A stretch of DNA of 32,297 nucleotides, from contig CAITDZ010000088.1 in NCBI GenBank assembly GCA_903891285.1, positions 1-32,297 on the forward strand, given 5' to 3'. Within the stretch, counting starts at the first letter, position 1. The number at the start of each line of letters is the position of its first letter. The stretch is from an uncultured Solirubrobacterales bacterium. Its GTDB lineage: Bacteria > Actinomycetota > Thermoleophilia > Solirubrobacterales > 70-9. The position numbers and the translations under genes are program-made. This document shows, piece by piece, positions 17,785 to 26,301 of this stretch. The notes beneath the pieces were generated by a model. The model saw only the letters and a program-made list of their open reading frames with translations, was not told the origin of the DNA and did no database searches.

Positions 17785-18433
17785 CGAGCACCCTCCCCGT
17801 GTTCTTCGCCCCCCGGATACCGGACTCGAACCTGGTCTGGAGGGCGATGATGTCGGCCGGTGTATCGAGATCGAGGGCGAGCGATGGGAGCTCCTCGAGT
17901 CCGGCTGGAACACCTGCTTCCCGAGCCAGGGCAAGGTGGCGCTGGGCGCTCCCTTCGCCGAAGGCTGGCTCGATCGCGTCTGCCGGCGAGAGCAGGAGTG
18001 CATTGGTCCCGGTCCCATGTCGATCGGGGACGATCGCGACGAACCTTTCGGGTACCGCGCCGAGCAGGCGGTCCACCTCGCGCGGGTTTAGCAGGGGGCA
18101 GTCCCCGGGGACCAACAGGACCCGGTCGGCACCGTGGTTCCGTGCCGCCGCGATCCCGACCAGGGCCGCCTCGGAGTGGCCTCCGTCATCGGGGTCATCA
18201 ACCACCTCGCAGCCATGGGCCTCCGCCATGCGTGCTGCCCTCTCGTCCCCGGTGACGACGATCGTCCCGAACAGGAGGCGGCTCCCGTCCAGGGCCTCGA
18301 GGACGTCCTCGAGCATCGCCTCGACCAGTGCGATTCGGCGCCCTTCGTCCATCGCTCCGGCCATCCGGCTCTTGGCCCCTCCCGGTCGCTTGACCGGGAG
18401 GACGGCAAATGTGTTGACCCCACCCTCGATCAC
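17777..18433 (-). CDS. cofC: 2-phospholactate/PEP guanylyltransferase (CofC/FbiD)
   Basis: AVLPVKRPGGAKSRMAG, LLVPGDCPLLNPREVDRLL, RHGTGTNALLLSP. GTG at 18433 or TTG at 18454; overlaps cofE start. Confidence 0.88.
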   Translation of the reverse strand: MIEGGVNTFAVLPVKRPGGAKSRMAGAMDEGRRIALVEAMLEDVLEALDGSRLLFGTIVVTGDERAARMAEAHGCEVVDDPDDGGHSEAALVGIAAARNHGADRVLLVPGDCPLLNPREVDRLLGAVPERFVAIVPDRHGTGTNALLLSPADAIEPAFGEGSAQRHLALAREAGVPAGLEELPSLALDLDTPADIIALQTRFESGIRGAKNTGRVLDA

Positions 18434-18440
18434 CCTTCGA

Positions 18441-19367
18441 TCAACCCTCCTCAACCGATCGCCCGACTTCGATCACCGAGCGGGCCAGCGCCTGGCGTCG
18501 GCGGGCGGAATCCATCAGGGTCGGGGTCGAGAAGCACCGGATCGAGTCAGAGGGAGGGTCTGGATCTTCGCGGTCGCAGACGAAGACGTCAGGGATTCCC
18601 TCGTAGAGCGACCAGACCCCTCGGCTGTCGGGGGACCGCCCCAGGGCCCTCATCGTGTTGTCGGTCGGCCCCTTGATCACCTTGCCCGCGACGTAAGGGC
18701 TCACTGCCACGACCGGTGCCGGTGCCTCGATCAGGGCCTCCCTCACCCCAGGCAGGGCGAGGATCGGGCCGATGCTGATCACCGGGTTCGAAGGGCCGAT
18801 CACCAGGAGATCTGCCGTCGCGATCGCCTCGAGTACCTCGGGCGTCGGTTTCGCCTCGGCGATTCCCTCGAGCTCTATCGACTCCACTTCGGGCTGGCCA
18901 CCCTCGATGATCAGGAACTCCTGCAGGTCCTTCCAGCTACCGGCGGTCCTGACCCTGGTTCGGACGGGGTCATCCGACATCGGCAGCACCCGGGCCTCGG
19001 CGCCGACCCCTCGGGCGATCTGTTCCTGGGCATCGGTCTGTCGGCCACCCGCCGCCATGAATTCCTTCCGGTAGAGGCAGGCGGCGAGGTCGAGGTCGGA
19101 CAGGGAGAGCCATGAAGGTGCGCCGAAACGGGTCATCCGTTCGAAGACCCGGAAGGAGTCATCCTTGATTCCCCAGCCCCTTATCTCGTCGATCTGGCCC
19201 GCGAGCCACCAGGTGACGAGGTCTGGATCGGGCGAGACGTGGACACCCAGGATCTCGATGTCATCGCCCGTGTTGGCGACCACCGTCAAGTCCGGGCCGA
19301 CGACCTGCTGGAAGCCCTCCGCCAGCCTGGCACCGCCCGTGCCCCCCGCGAGGAGGACGCACCTCAC
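18441..19367 (-). CDS. cofD: 2-phospho-L-lactate transferase family protein (CofD/FbiA)
   Basis: LLAGGTGGARLAEGFQQVVGPDLTVVANTGDDIEILGVHVSPDPDLVTWWLAG, IGPSNPVISIGPILALPGVREAL. Confidence 0.95.
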   Translation of the reverse strand: MRCVLLAGGTGGARLAEGFQQVVGPDLTVVANTGDDIEILGVHVSPDPDLVTWWLAGQIDEIRGWGIKDDSFRVFERMTRFGAPSWLSLSDLDLAACLYRKEFMAAGGRQTDAQEQIARGVGAEARVLPMSDDPVRTRVRTAGSWKDLQEFLIIEGGQPEVESIELEGIAEAKPTPEVLEAIATADLLVIGPSNPVISIGPILALPGVREALIEAPAPVVAVSPYVAGKVIKGPTDNTMRALGRSPDSRGVWSLYEGIPDVFVCDREDPDPPSDSIRCFSTPTLMDSARRRQALARSVIEVGRSVEEG

Positions 19368-20062
19368 GAGAAGGGATCGCCCTCAGGCAGCCCGGTGATC
19401 CGAATCCCGGAGTGGGCCTTGTAGCGGATGTTGATCGAGATCAGCATCGGAGTCAGCTGCTCGACGAAACGGGAAGTCTCCAGGCTCCCGGCGTTCACGG
19501 GACGGAGCCCGTTGATTCGGGAGATCAGTTCGGCGACCCGGGCCTTGTCGGCCTTCCGGTCGCCACAGATGAGAACGTCCTCGTCGGGTACCCAATCCGG
19601 ATCGGCGAGTCCCTGGGCACTGATCGTGTGAAGGGCCGAAACGACGGTGACGCCTTCGGGAGCCAGCTTCTGGGCCTGCTGGGCGGCCGATCCCTGCCAG
19701 ACCCCCACCGTCTGGGTAGGGGGTCCGCCGACCGCCGTCGCAAGGGGCACCGTGCAGTCGACCACGATCTGGCCCGGCTCGAGCGAGTCCCTGATCGCCG
19801 CCATCGTCTCGGACTGGCTTGCGAAGGGAACGGTCAGGAAGACGACCTCGCCGGTGCCGACGGCATCGGCGTTCGACATCCCGGAGACCTCGCCCTTGGC
19901 CCTTCCTGCCACGTCGTCGGCCACGCCGGCAGCCCTCTCGGGATCCCTCGAGCCGAGGACGACCTTGATCCCGCCACCGGCCCACCGAAAGGCGAGCCCC
20001 GTGCCCAGGGCACCGGTCCCGCCGACGATCGGGATCGTCGGGCTGTCCTCGGTCTCGTTCAC
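19364..20062 (-). CDS. npdG: F420-dependent NADP oxidoreductase (NpdG)
   Basis: IVGGTGALGTGLAFRWAGGGIKVVLGSRDPERAAGVA, FLTVPFASQSETM, 4-nt ATGA overlap with cofD. GTG start at 20062. Confidence 0.85.
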   Translation of the reverse strand: MNETEDSPTIPIVGGTGALGTGLAFRWAGGGIKVVLGSRDPERAAGVADDVAGRAKGEVSGMSNADAVGTGEVVFLTVPFASQSETMAAIRDSLEPGQIVVDCTVPLATAVGGPPTQTVGVWQGSAAQQAQKLAPEGVTVVSALHTISAQGLADPDWVPDEDVLICGDRKADKARVAELISRINGLRPVNAGSLETSRFVEQLTPMLISINIRYKAHSGIRITGLPEGDPFS

Positions 20063-20131
20063 GTCCCGGAGTCTAGGGCGGCAGGACGGGTGGGGCCCCA
20101 ACCCCCTTTCGTTGGTCATATCCTTGGTCCG

Positions 20132-20509
20132 ATGAGTGAATTCACCGAGATGGTCGGCGGGGAGAGGACCCAGGCGTTCACGGTAGAGGGGCTTCTGACC
20201 ACCGACGTCGGCGGAACGCTTCCCGTTTCGGTGCTCTCGACCCCGGGAATGATCGGGATGATGGAACACAACGCGACGCAGCTGATCGCGCCGGCCCTGC
20301 CTGATGGGGCGGGGACGGTCGGGTTCGAGGTCTCGATCAAGCATGTGGCAGGCGCGTTCGAGGGAGCGGAGTGCGAGGCCTGGGCAAGGCTCGACGAGGT
20401 GCTCGACGGTCGGAAGTTCCGTTTCTCGGTCGAGGTCCGGGAGGGGGAGAGGGTGATCGGCACCGGGATCCATGAACGCCGGATGATCGAGATCCCGACC
20501 GGGGAATGA
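20132..20509 (+). CDS. FlK-like hotdog thioesterase
   Basis: ATG at 20132; VLSTPGMIGMMEHNATQLIAPALPDGAGTVGFEVSIKHVAGAFEG matches the fluoroacetyl-CoA thioesterase-type STPxM..xxE and downstream KH pattern. Confidence 0.8.
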   Translation: MSEFTEMVGGERTQAFTVEGLLTTDVGGTLPVSVLSTPGMIGMMEHNATQLIAPALPDGAGTVGFEVSIKHVAGAFEGAECEAWARLDEVLDGRKFRFSVEVREGERVIGTGIHERRMIEIPTGE

Positions 20510-21426
20510 GCGACGCACTGCCCAGCTCGGTCCTGGTTCGCGAGGTCGGACCGCGCGACGGTTTCCAGAACGAACCCGAGGTGATCCCGACCGCCGAGAA
20601 GGTCCGATTGATCGACCTGCTCTCGGCAACCGGTGTCCCGCGGATCGAGGTGACCTCGTTCGTCCGACCAGACGTGATCCCCCAGCTGTCCGACGCCGAG
20701 GAGGTCCTGGCTTCGATCGAGCAACGGGACGGGGTCTCGTTCTCCGTCCTCATCCCGAACGGTCGGGGGCTGGAAAGGGCACTCGGACTGCGCGACCGCT
20801 TCGACGAGGCCAACTTCTTCCTCTCGGCCTCCGAAACCCACAATCGCGAGAACGTCAACCGGACCATCGAGGAGTCGCTGTCCGAGCTGGAACAGGTGAT
20901 CCCGGAGGCCCGAGCGGAGGGCTTGAGGTGCGAGGGAGTGATTTCGACTTCGTTCGGCTGCCCCTACGAGGGACGGGTCGATCCGGGCGCAGTGATCGGG
21001 ATCGCCGAGAGGCTCGCGGCCGCCGGTTGCGAGGAGGTTGGCTTCGGTGACACGACCGGAATGGCTAATCCGGCCCAGGTCGGGGCCTTCTTCGGCGAGG
21101 CCATCGAGCGCCTTCCCGGAATCGAGTTGACCGCCCACTTCCACAACACACGGGGACAGGGGCTCGCCAATGCCTATGCATCCCTCTCGGCCGGGGTCAC
21201 CTCGTTCGAGTCGAGTTTCGGCGAGCTCGGTGGCTGCCCCGTACCGCCGGGCAGCGTAGGCAACATCGCCACCGAAGACCTCGTCTCGATGTTCTCCGAG
21301 ATGGGGGTGGAGACTGGGGTCGATCTCGGTCGGCTGGTCGAAGCGTCGGCCGCAGCGCAGGAGGCACTCGGGCGAACACTCGGCTCACACGTGCTGAAGG
21401 CCGGGCCGGTACGGTGGCAGACGTGA
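20506..21426 (+). CDS. Hydroxymethylglutaryl-CoA lyase-like protein
   Basis: VREVGPRDGFQNEP, IEVTSFVRPDVIPQLSDAEEV, ELGGCPVPPGSVGNIATEDLV (HMGL Cys motif). ATGA overlap with the thioesterase gene. Confidence 0.9.
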   Translation: MSDALPSSVLVREVGPRDGFQNEPEVIPTAEKVRLIDLLSATGVPRIEVTSFVRPDVIPQLSDAEEVLASIEQRDGVSFSVLIPNGRGLERALGLRDRFDEANFFLSASETHNRENVNRTIEESLSELEQVIPEARAEGLRCEGVISTSFGCPYEGRVDPGAVIGIAERLAAAGCEEVGFGDTTGMANPAQVGAFFGEAIERLPGIELTAHFHNTRGQGLANAYASLSAGVTSFESSFGELGGCPVPPGSVGNIATEDLVSMFSEMGVETGVDLGRLVEASAAAQEALGRTLGSHVLKAGPVRWQT

Positions 21427-21824
21427 GTGACCGGGAGATGAAGAGCGACCGCTTTCGGGCTGCCGCCGAGGCGAAGGACTTCGAGGCCGGGCAGGCCCTC
21501 TTCTCCGAAGCGGTCACCTTCAGGAGCCCGTTCGTCCACAGCCCCTATGAGGGGCGGGATGCAGTCCTCTTCCTACTCGCCAACGTGGCCCAGGTGTTCG
21601 AGGACTTCCGGTACGTGGCCCAGGTCGAGACTGGTGACACCGCGGTACTGATGTTCGAGGCCCGGGTCGGGGACCGCGAACTCCAGGGGGTGGACATCCT
21701 CGTTTTCGGCGAGGGTGACCTGATCGAGGAGATGACCGTGATGGTCCGGCCGATGTCCGGCCTCGAGGCCCTCGGTACCGAGATGGGCAGGCGCCTCGAG
21801 GCCCAGGGCGTCGAGCCGGCCTGA
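21414..21824 (+). CDS. NTF2/SnoaL-like small protein
   Basis: 136 aa; FRSPFVHSPYEGRDAVLFLLANVAQVFEDFRY is typical of NTF2-like folds; GTG start overlaps the end of the HMGL gene. Confidence 0.65.
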   Translation: MADVSDREMKSDRFRAAAEAKDFEAGQALFSEAVTFRSPFVHSPYEGRDAVLFLLANVAQVFEDFRYVAQVETGDTAVLMFEARVGDRELQGVDILVFGEGDLIEEMTVMVRPMSGLEALGTEMGRRLEAQGVEPA

Positions 21825-21888
21825 GCCGTTAGGCTCCCGAATCGGCGGCCTGATCCGCTCGTCTGACCAAACCGAAGGAAGGAGCGAC

Positions 21889-22773
21889 ATGGAGCTCGAG
21901 AAGGTTGGTGTTGCTGGATGCGGCCTGATGGGTCACGGGATCGCCCAGGCCTCGGCCGAGGCCGGGTACGAGGTGGTGGTCAGCGAGGTCTCCCAGGAAG
22001 CGCTCGACAAGGGGATCGGCAAGATCGAGAAGCAGCTCGCGAAGGGGGTCGAGAAAGGCAAGGTCGACCAGGCCGATGCCGACGCGATCCTGGGCCGGAT
22101 CCAGGGGACGCTCGACACCGGCGACTTCGCGGATTGCGACCTGGTGATCGAGGCGGTGACCGAGGACCTGCCGACCAAGCTGGAGCTCTGGAAGGAGCTC
22201 GACGAGATCGTCAAGGAGGATGCCTGCTTTGCCACCAACACCTCGTCGCTCCCGGTAGCCGAGCAGGCTGCGGCAACTGGCAGGCCGGGCCGCTTCCTCG
22301 GGCTTCACTTCTTCAATCCCGTCCAGCGGATGCCGCTGCTCGAGGTGATCGAGGCCGACGAAACCGAGACCGGGACGATGGAGGTCGGGGTCGGATTCGG
22401 GGAGAGCCTCGGCAAGACCGTGGTCGAGACGAAGGACAAGCCGGGCTTCATCGTCAACCGGCTTCTGGTCCCATACCTGCTCGACGGCATCCGCGGGTAC
22501 GAAGAGGGAATCGGTTCGGTCGAGGAGATCGATATCGCGATGAAGGCAGGCGCGGGCCATCCGATGGGACCGCTCACGCTCTGCGACGTGGTCGGCCTCG
22601 ACACCCTCGCCTCGATTGCCGGTGTGATGTACGAGGCCTTCGGTGAGAGCCGTTTCGAGGCTCCGGCGACACTCCAGAAGCTCGTCGCAGACGGTCACTA
22701 CGGGGTCAAGTCAGGTCGGGGCTTCTACGACTACTCGGGCGATGCGCCCGTCGCGGTCGACCCGGGCAGCTGA
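21889..22773 (+). CDS. 3-hydroxyacyl-CoA (3-hydroxybutyryl-CoA) dehydrogenase
   Basis: GVAGCGLMGHGIAQASAEAGYEVVVSE, LHFFNPVQRMPLLEVI, GFIVNRLLVPYLLDGIRGYEEGIGSVEEIDIAMKAGAGHPMGPLTLCDVVGLDT. Strong SD GGAAGGAG. Confidence 0.93.
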   Translation: MELEKVGVAGCGLMGHGIAQASAEAGYEVVVSEVSQEALDKGIGKIEKQLAKGVEKGKVDQADADAILGRIQGTLDTGDFADCDLVIEAVTEDLPTKLELWKELDEIVKEDACFATNTSSLPVAEQAAATGRPGRFLGLHFFNPVQRMPLLEVIEADETETGTMEVGVGFGESLGKTVVETKDKPGFIVNRLLVPYLLDGIRGYEEGIGSVEEIDIAMKAGAGHPMGPLTLCDVVGLDTLASIAGVMYEAFGESRFEAPATLQKLVADGHYGVKSGRGFYDYSGDAPVAVDPGS

Positions 22774-22776
22774 GGG

Positions 22777-24312
22777 TTGGGCAAGCCCGACTTCGAACAG
22801 GCGCTCGAAGCCGCCCTCGCGGGCGGGCCGGCCCGCCACCACGAAAAGACCGAGTCCCAGGGAAAGCTCCCGGTGCGCGAGAGGGTGGAGGCACTGCTCG
22901 ACCCGGACTCGTTCACCGAGGACGGCCTGCTCGCCCGCTGGGACTCGGAGGGCCTCGGTGCTGACGGGGTGGTCACCGGCATCGGAACGGTCGACGGACG
23001 CCCAGTTGCCCTGATGGCCAACGATCCGACCGTGAAGGCGGGCTCCTGGGGGCCCGGGACGGTCGAGAAGATACTCCGGATCCAGGAGCGGGCACTCGCG
23101 CTCGAGATACCGATGCTGTACCTGGTCGATTCGGCCGGGGCGAGGATCACCGATCAGGTCCAGATGTTCCCGGGTCGACGCGGCGCTGGCCGGATCTTCT
23201 TCAACCAGGTGAGGATGTCCGGCAGGGTTCCCCAGATCTGCCTGCTCTTCGGGCCGAGTGCTGCAGGGGGTGCGTACATCCCGGCCTTCTGTGACGTGGT
23301 CGTGATGCGGGAGGGGAATGCCTCGATGTACCTCGGTTCTCCCAGGATGGCCGAGATGGTGATCGGCGAACAGGTGACCCTCGAGGAGATGGGAGGGGCC
23401 TCGATGCATACTTCGGTCTCGGGCTGCGGCCACTTCCTCGCCCCGAGCGACGAGGCCGCGATCGAGATCGGTCGCCGCTACCTCTCCTACATGCCGACCA
23501 GCTGGCGGGATCGGACCCCGGCTGCCGAGCCGGTCGCCCCGTCATCGGATCGCCCGATCGCTGAAATCATCCCCGAAGACGAGAACGTGCCGTTCGATAT
23601 GGGGGATCTGATCGACGTGCTGGTGGACGGCGACTCGCTCCTGGAGGTCCAGGCCGACTGGGCGGGGGAGCTGATCACCGCACTGGCCCGGCTCGATGGC
23701 CAGGCGATCGGGATCGTTGCGAGCCAGCCCGCTGAGAAAGGGGGGGTCCTGTTCGTCGACTCCTCCGACAAGGCGGCCCGGTTCATTCGGACCTGCAATG
23801 CCTTCAACATTCCCCTCCTCTTCCTCGCCGACGTGCCCGGCTTCATGATCGGGACAGCGGTCGAAAGGCAGGGAATCATCCGTCACGGGGCCGGGATGAT
23901 CTCGGCCGTGGCCGAGGCGACCGTCCCCAAGATCTCGGTCGTGGTCAGGAAGGCTTACGGGGCGGGCCTCTACGCGATGGCCGGCCCGGCTTTCGACCCC
24001 GACTGCTGCATCGCCCTTCCGAATGCTTCGATCGCGGTGATGGGACCCCAGGCTGCCGTCAACGCCGTCTTCTACAACCAGATCCAGGAGGTACCGGAAG
24101 GCCCCGAAAGGGAGGCGTTCATCGAGGAGAAACGCGAGGAGTACCGGGAAGGGGTGGACCTCTTGAAGCTGGCCTCCGAGCTGGTCGTCGACTCCGTCGT
24201 CGATCCGGATGGGTTGCGTGGGGAAGTGATCCGAAGGTTCGGGGCGATCGAGGCCGCCGGAGGACGGGACCGCTACTTCTCCGAACGCCACAACCCGGTC
24301 AGCCCGGGTTAG
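22777..24312 (+). CDS. Acyl-CoA carboxylase, carboxyltransferase (beta) subunit
   Basis: 511 aa; DSAGARITDQVQMFPGRRGAGRIFFNQVRMSGRVPQICLLFGPSAAGGAYIPAF, ITALARLDGQAIGIVASQP, FLADVPGFMIGTAVERQGIIRHGAGM. TTG start 3 nt after the upstream stop. Confidence 0.9.
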   Translation: MGKPDFEQALEAALAGGPARHHEKTESQGKLPVRERVEALLDPDSFTEDGLLARWDSEGLGADGVVTGIGTVDGRPVALMANDPTVKAGSWGPGTVEKILRIQERALALEIPMLYLVDSAGARITDQVQMFPGRRGAGRIFFNQVRMSGRVPQICLLFGPSAAGGAYIPAFCDVVVMREGNASMYLGSPRMAEMVIGEQVTLEEMGGASMHTSVSGCGHFLAPSDEAAIEIGRRYLSYMPTSWRDRTPAAEPVAPSSDRPIAEIIPEDENVPFDMGDLIDVLVDGDSLLEVQADWAGELITALARLDGQAIGIVASQPAEKGGVLFVDSSDKAARFIRTCNAFNIPLLFLADVPGFMIGTAVERQGIIRHGAGMISAVAEATVPKISVVVRKAYGAGLYAMAGPAFDPDCCIALPNASIAVMGPQAAVNAVFYNQIQEVPEGPEREAFIEEKREEYREGVDLLKLASELVVDSVVDPDGLRGEVIRRFGAIEAAGGRDRYFSERHNPVSPG

Positions 24313-24327
24313 GCGAACGGGTATTGG

Positions 24328-26301
24328 TCAGCCGACTCGCCCTGCTAGATCGGCGAAGAAATTGAGGCTGGTCGGGTTTGCGAGCGAGTCGGGACTCGCC
24401 GCTTCGGAAGGCGGGGTCCCAGTGAGGATCCTCTTGACCGGCACCTCCAGGACCTTGCCGCTCAGCGTCCTCGGGACCTCTTCGATCGCGACCACCTCGT
24501 CGGGTACGTGCCGGGGTGAGCATCGTTCACGGATCGCCTTCTTCAGGCGCTCCCCGAGCTCGGGAGAGGGGTCATCGTCACCCTCGGGCACCACGAAGAG
24601 CATCATCCATCCCTCCGTGCCTTCCTTGGGCAGGTCGACGACCAGCGCGTCGGACACGCCGGGCTGGTCCAGCACCACCCGGTAGATCTCGCTGGTACCC
24701 ATCCGGATACCGCCGCGGTTGATCGTCGAATCCGAGCGACCGTAGATGATCGCCGTCCCCCTCTCGGTCAGCTCGATCCAGTCCCCGTGGCGCCAGATGC
24801 CCGGGTAGTGGTCGAAATAGCTCTCCCGGAGGCGAGTTCCGTCCTCGTCTCCCCAGAGGAACAGAGGCATCGACGGCATCGGCTCGGTCAGGACGAGCTC
24901 CCCGACCTCGCCGACTACCGGGTTGCCCTCCTCGTCCCAGGCTTCGACCGCCGCCCCGAGTGCCCGGCCCTGGAGCTCGCCCCGGAAGACGGGGAGGGTT
25001 GGTACTCCCCCTACGAAGGCCGTGCAGAGGTCGGTCCCGCCGCTGGTCGAGAACAGCCAGACGTCGTCGCCCAGTTCCCGGTAGATCCAGTCGAAGGCTT
25101 CGGGGGAGAGGGGTGAACCGGTCGAGCCGACCGAGCGCAGCCGGGTGAGGTCCCGGCCCTCGGCCGGATGGAGGTCGTCCTTCATGCAGGCCGAGATGAA
25201 GGCGGCCGAGGTCCCGAAGCAGGTCACCCCGGTTTCGGCCGCCAGGTCCCACAGGGCCCCCATGTCCGGGTAGCCAGGGCTCCCGTCGTAGAGGACGATC
25301 CTGGCCCCGGTCAGGAGGCAGGAGACGAGGAAGTTCCACATCATCCAGCCGGTCGTCGTGAACCAGAAGATCCTGTCCTCCGGCCCGGCATCGAGGTGCA
25401 GGTGCATCTTCTTCAGGTGCTCGAGGAGGATTCCGCCCTGTCCCTGGACGATCGCCTTGGGCAGGCCCGTCGTGCCAGACGAATAGAGGACCCAGAGCGG
25501 GTGCGAGAAGGGGACTCGCTCGAAGCTGAGCGGACCTTCCGGTGGGAGGCCCAGGCTTTCTTTCCAGGCGACCGCATTGCCTGTCTCGGGCAGCTGGCCA
25601 CTCGAGCCGGGCCCCGGTACGACTACGACCCGCTCGAGGGAGGGCATCGAAGCGGCCACCTCGACCACCTCTTCTCGCCGGTCGAAGTCCCTGCCCCCGT
25701 AGCGATACCCGTCGGCCGCAATCAGCACGACCGGTTCGACCTGGGCGAAGCGGTCGCGGACGGCTCCCGTCCCGAACTCGGGCGAGCAGCTCGACCAGAT
25801 CGCACCGATCGAGGCCGTTGCCAGGAAGGAGACCACCGTCTCGATCGAGTTGGGCAGGTAGGCGACCACCCGATCCCCCTTCGCCACCCCGAGTCGTTGG
25901 AGCCCCTCTGCAGCCCCGGCAACCCTGCTTTCGAGCTCACCCCAGGTGACTTCCACGACCGGCCGATCTTCGCTCGCTGCATGGATCGCGACCCGTTCGG
26001 GGTCACGCCCCCGGAAGATGTGCTCGGCGAAACTCACCTCGGTCCCCTCGAACCAACGGGTACCCGGCATCGGCGAGCCGTCGGTCACGTCACCCACCTG
26101 GCCGGAGTGAGCCACCTCGAAGTAGTCCCAGATCGAAAGCCAGAAGGCATCGATGTCTTCGACCGACCACCTCCAGAGGGACTCGTAGTCGGAGAACTCC
26201 AGGCCGGTCCGTCGTTCGAGCCAGGTCTTGTAGGCGGTGAGCGAAGAACTCTCGATCGTTTCGGGTGAGGGCGACCAGACGGGCCCGGGGGAGCCGGTCA
26301 A
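24328..26301 (-). CDS. Acetoacetyl-CoA synthetase
   Basis: 657 aa AMP-binding enzyme: WVLYSSGTTGLPKAIVQGQGGILLEHLKKMHLHLDAGPEDRIFWFTTTGWMMWNFLVS, RTLSGKVLEVPVKRILTG (catalytic Lys). TTG start overlaps the upstream stop (TTGA). Confidence 0.92.
   Translation of the reverse strand: MTGSPGPVWSPSPETIESSSLTAYKTWLERRTGLEFSDYESLWRWSVEDIDAFWLSIWDYFEVAHSGQVGDVTDGSPMPGTRWFEGTEVSFAEHIFRGRDPERVAIHAASEDRPVVEVTWGELESRVAGAAEGLQRLGVAKGDRVVAYLPNSIETVVSFLATASIGAIWSSCSPEFGTGAVRDRFAQVEPVVLIAADGYRYGGRDFDRREEVVEVAASMPSLERVVVVPGPGSSGQLPETGNAVAWKESLGLPPEGPLSFERVPFSHPLWVLYSSGTTGLPKAIVQGQGGILLEHLKKMHLHLDAGPEDRIFWFTTTGWMMWNFLVSCLLTGARIVLYDGSPGYPDMGALWDLAAETGVTCFGTSAAFISACMKDDLHPAEGRDLTRLRSVGSTGSPLSPEAFDWIYRELGDDVWLFSTSGGTDLCTAFVGGVPTLPVFRGELQGRALGAAVEAWDEEGNPVVGEVGELVLTEPMPSMPLFLWGDEDGTRLRESYFDHYPGIWRHGDWIELTERGTAIIYGRSDSTINRGGIRMGTSEIYRVVLDQPGVSDALVVDLPKEGTEGWMMLFVVPEGDDDPSPELGERLKKAIRERCSPRHVPDEVVAIEEVPRTLSGKVLEVPVKRILTGTPPSEAASPDSLANPTSLNFFADLAGRVG

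Noticed and set aside
17574-19115. 513-aa plus-strand ORF opposite cofE/cofC/cofD
   Set aside because: Spans three convincing genes on the opposite strand; Ser/Arg/Pro-rich shadow translation.
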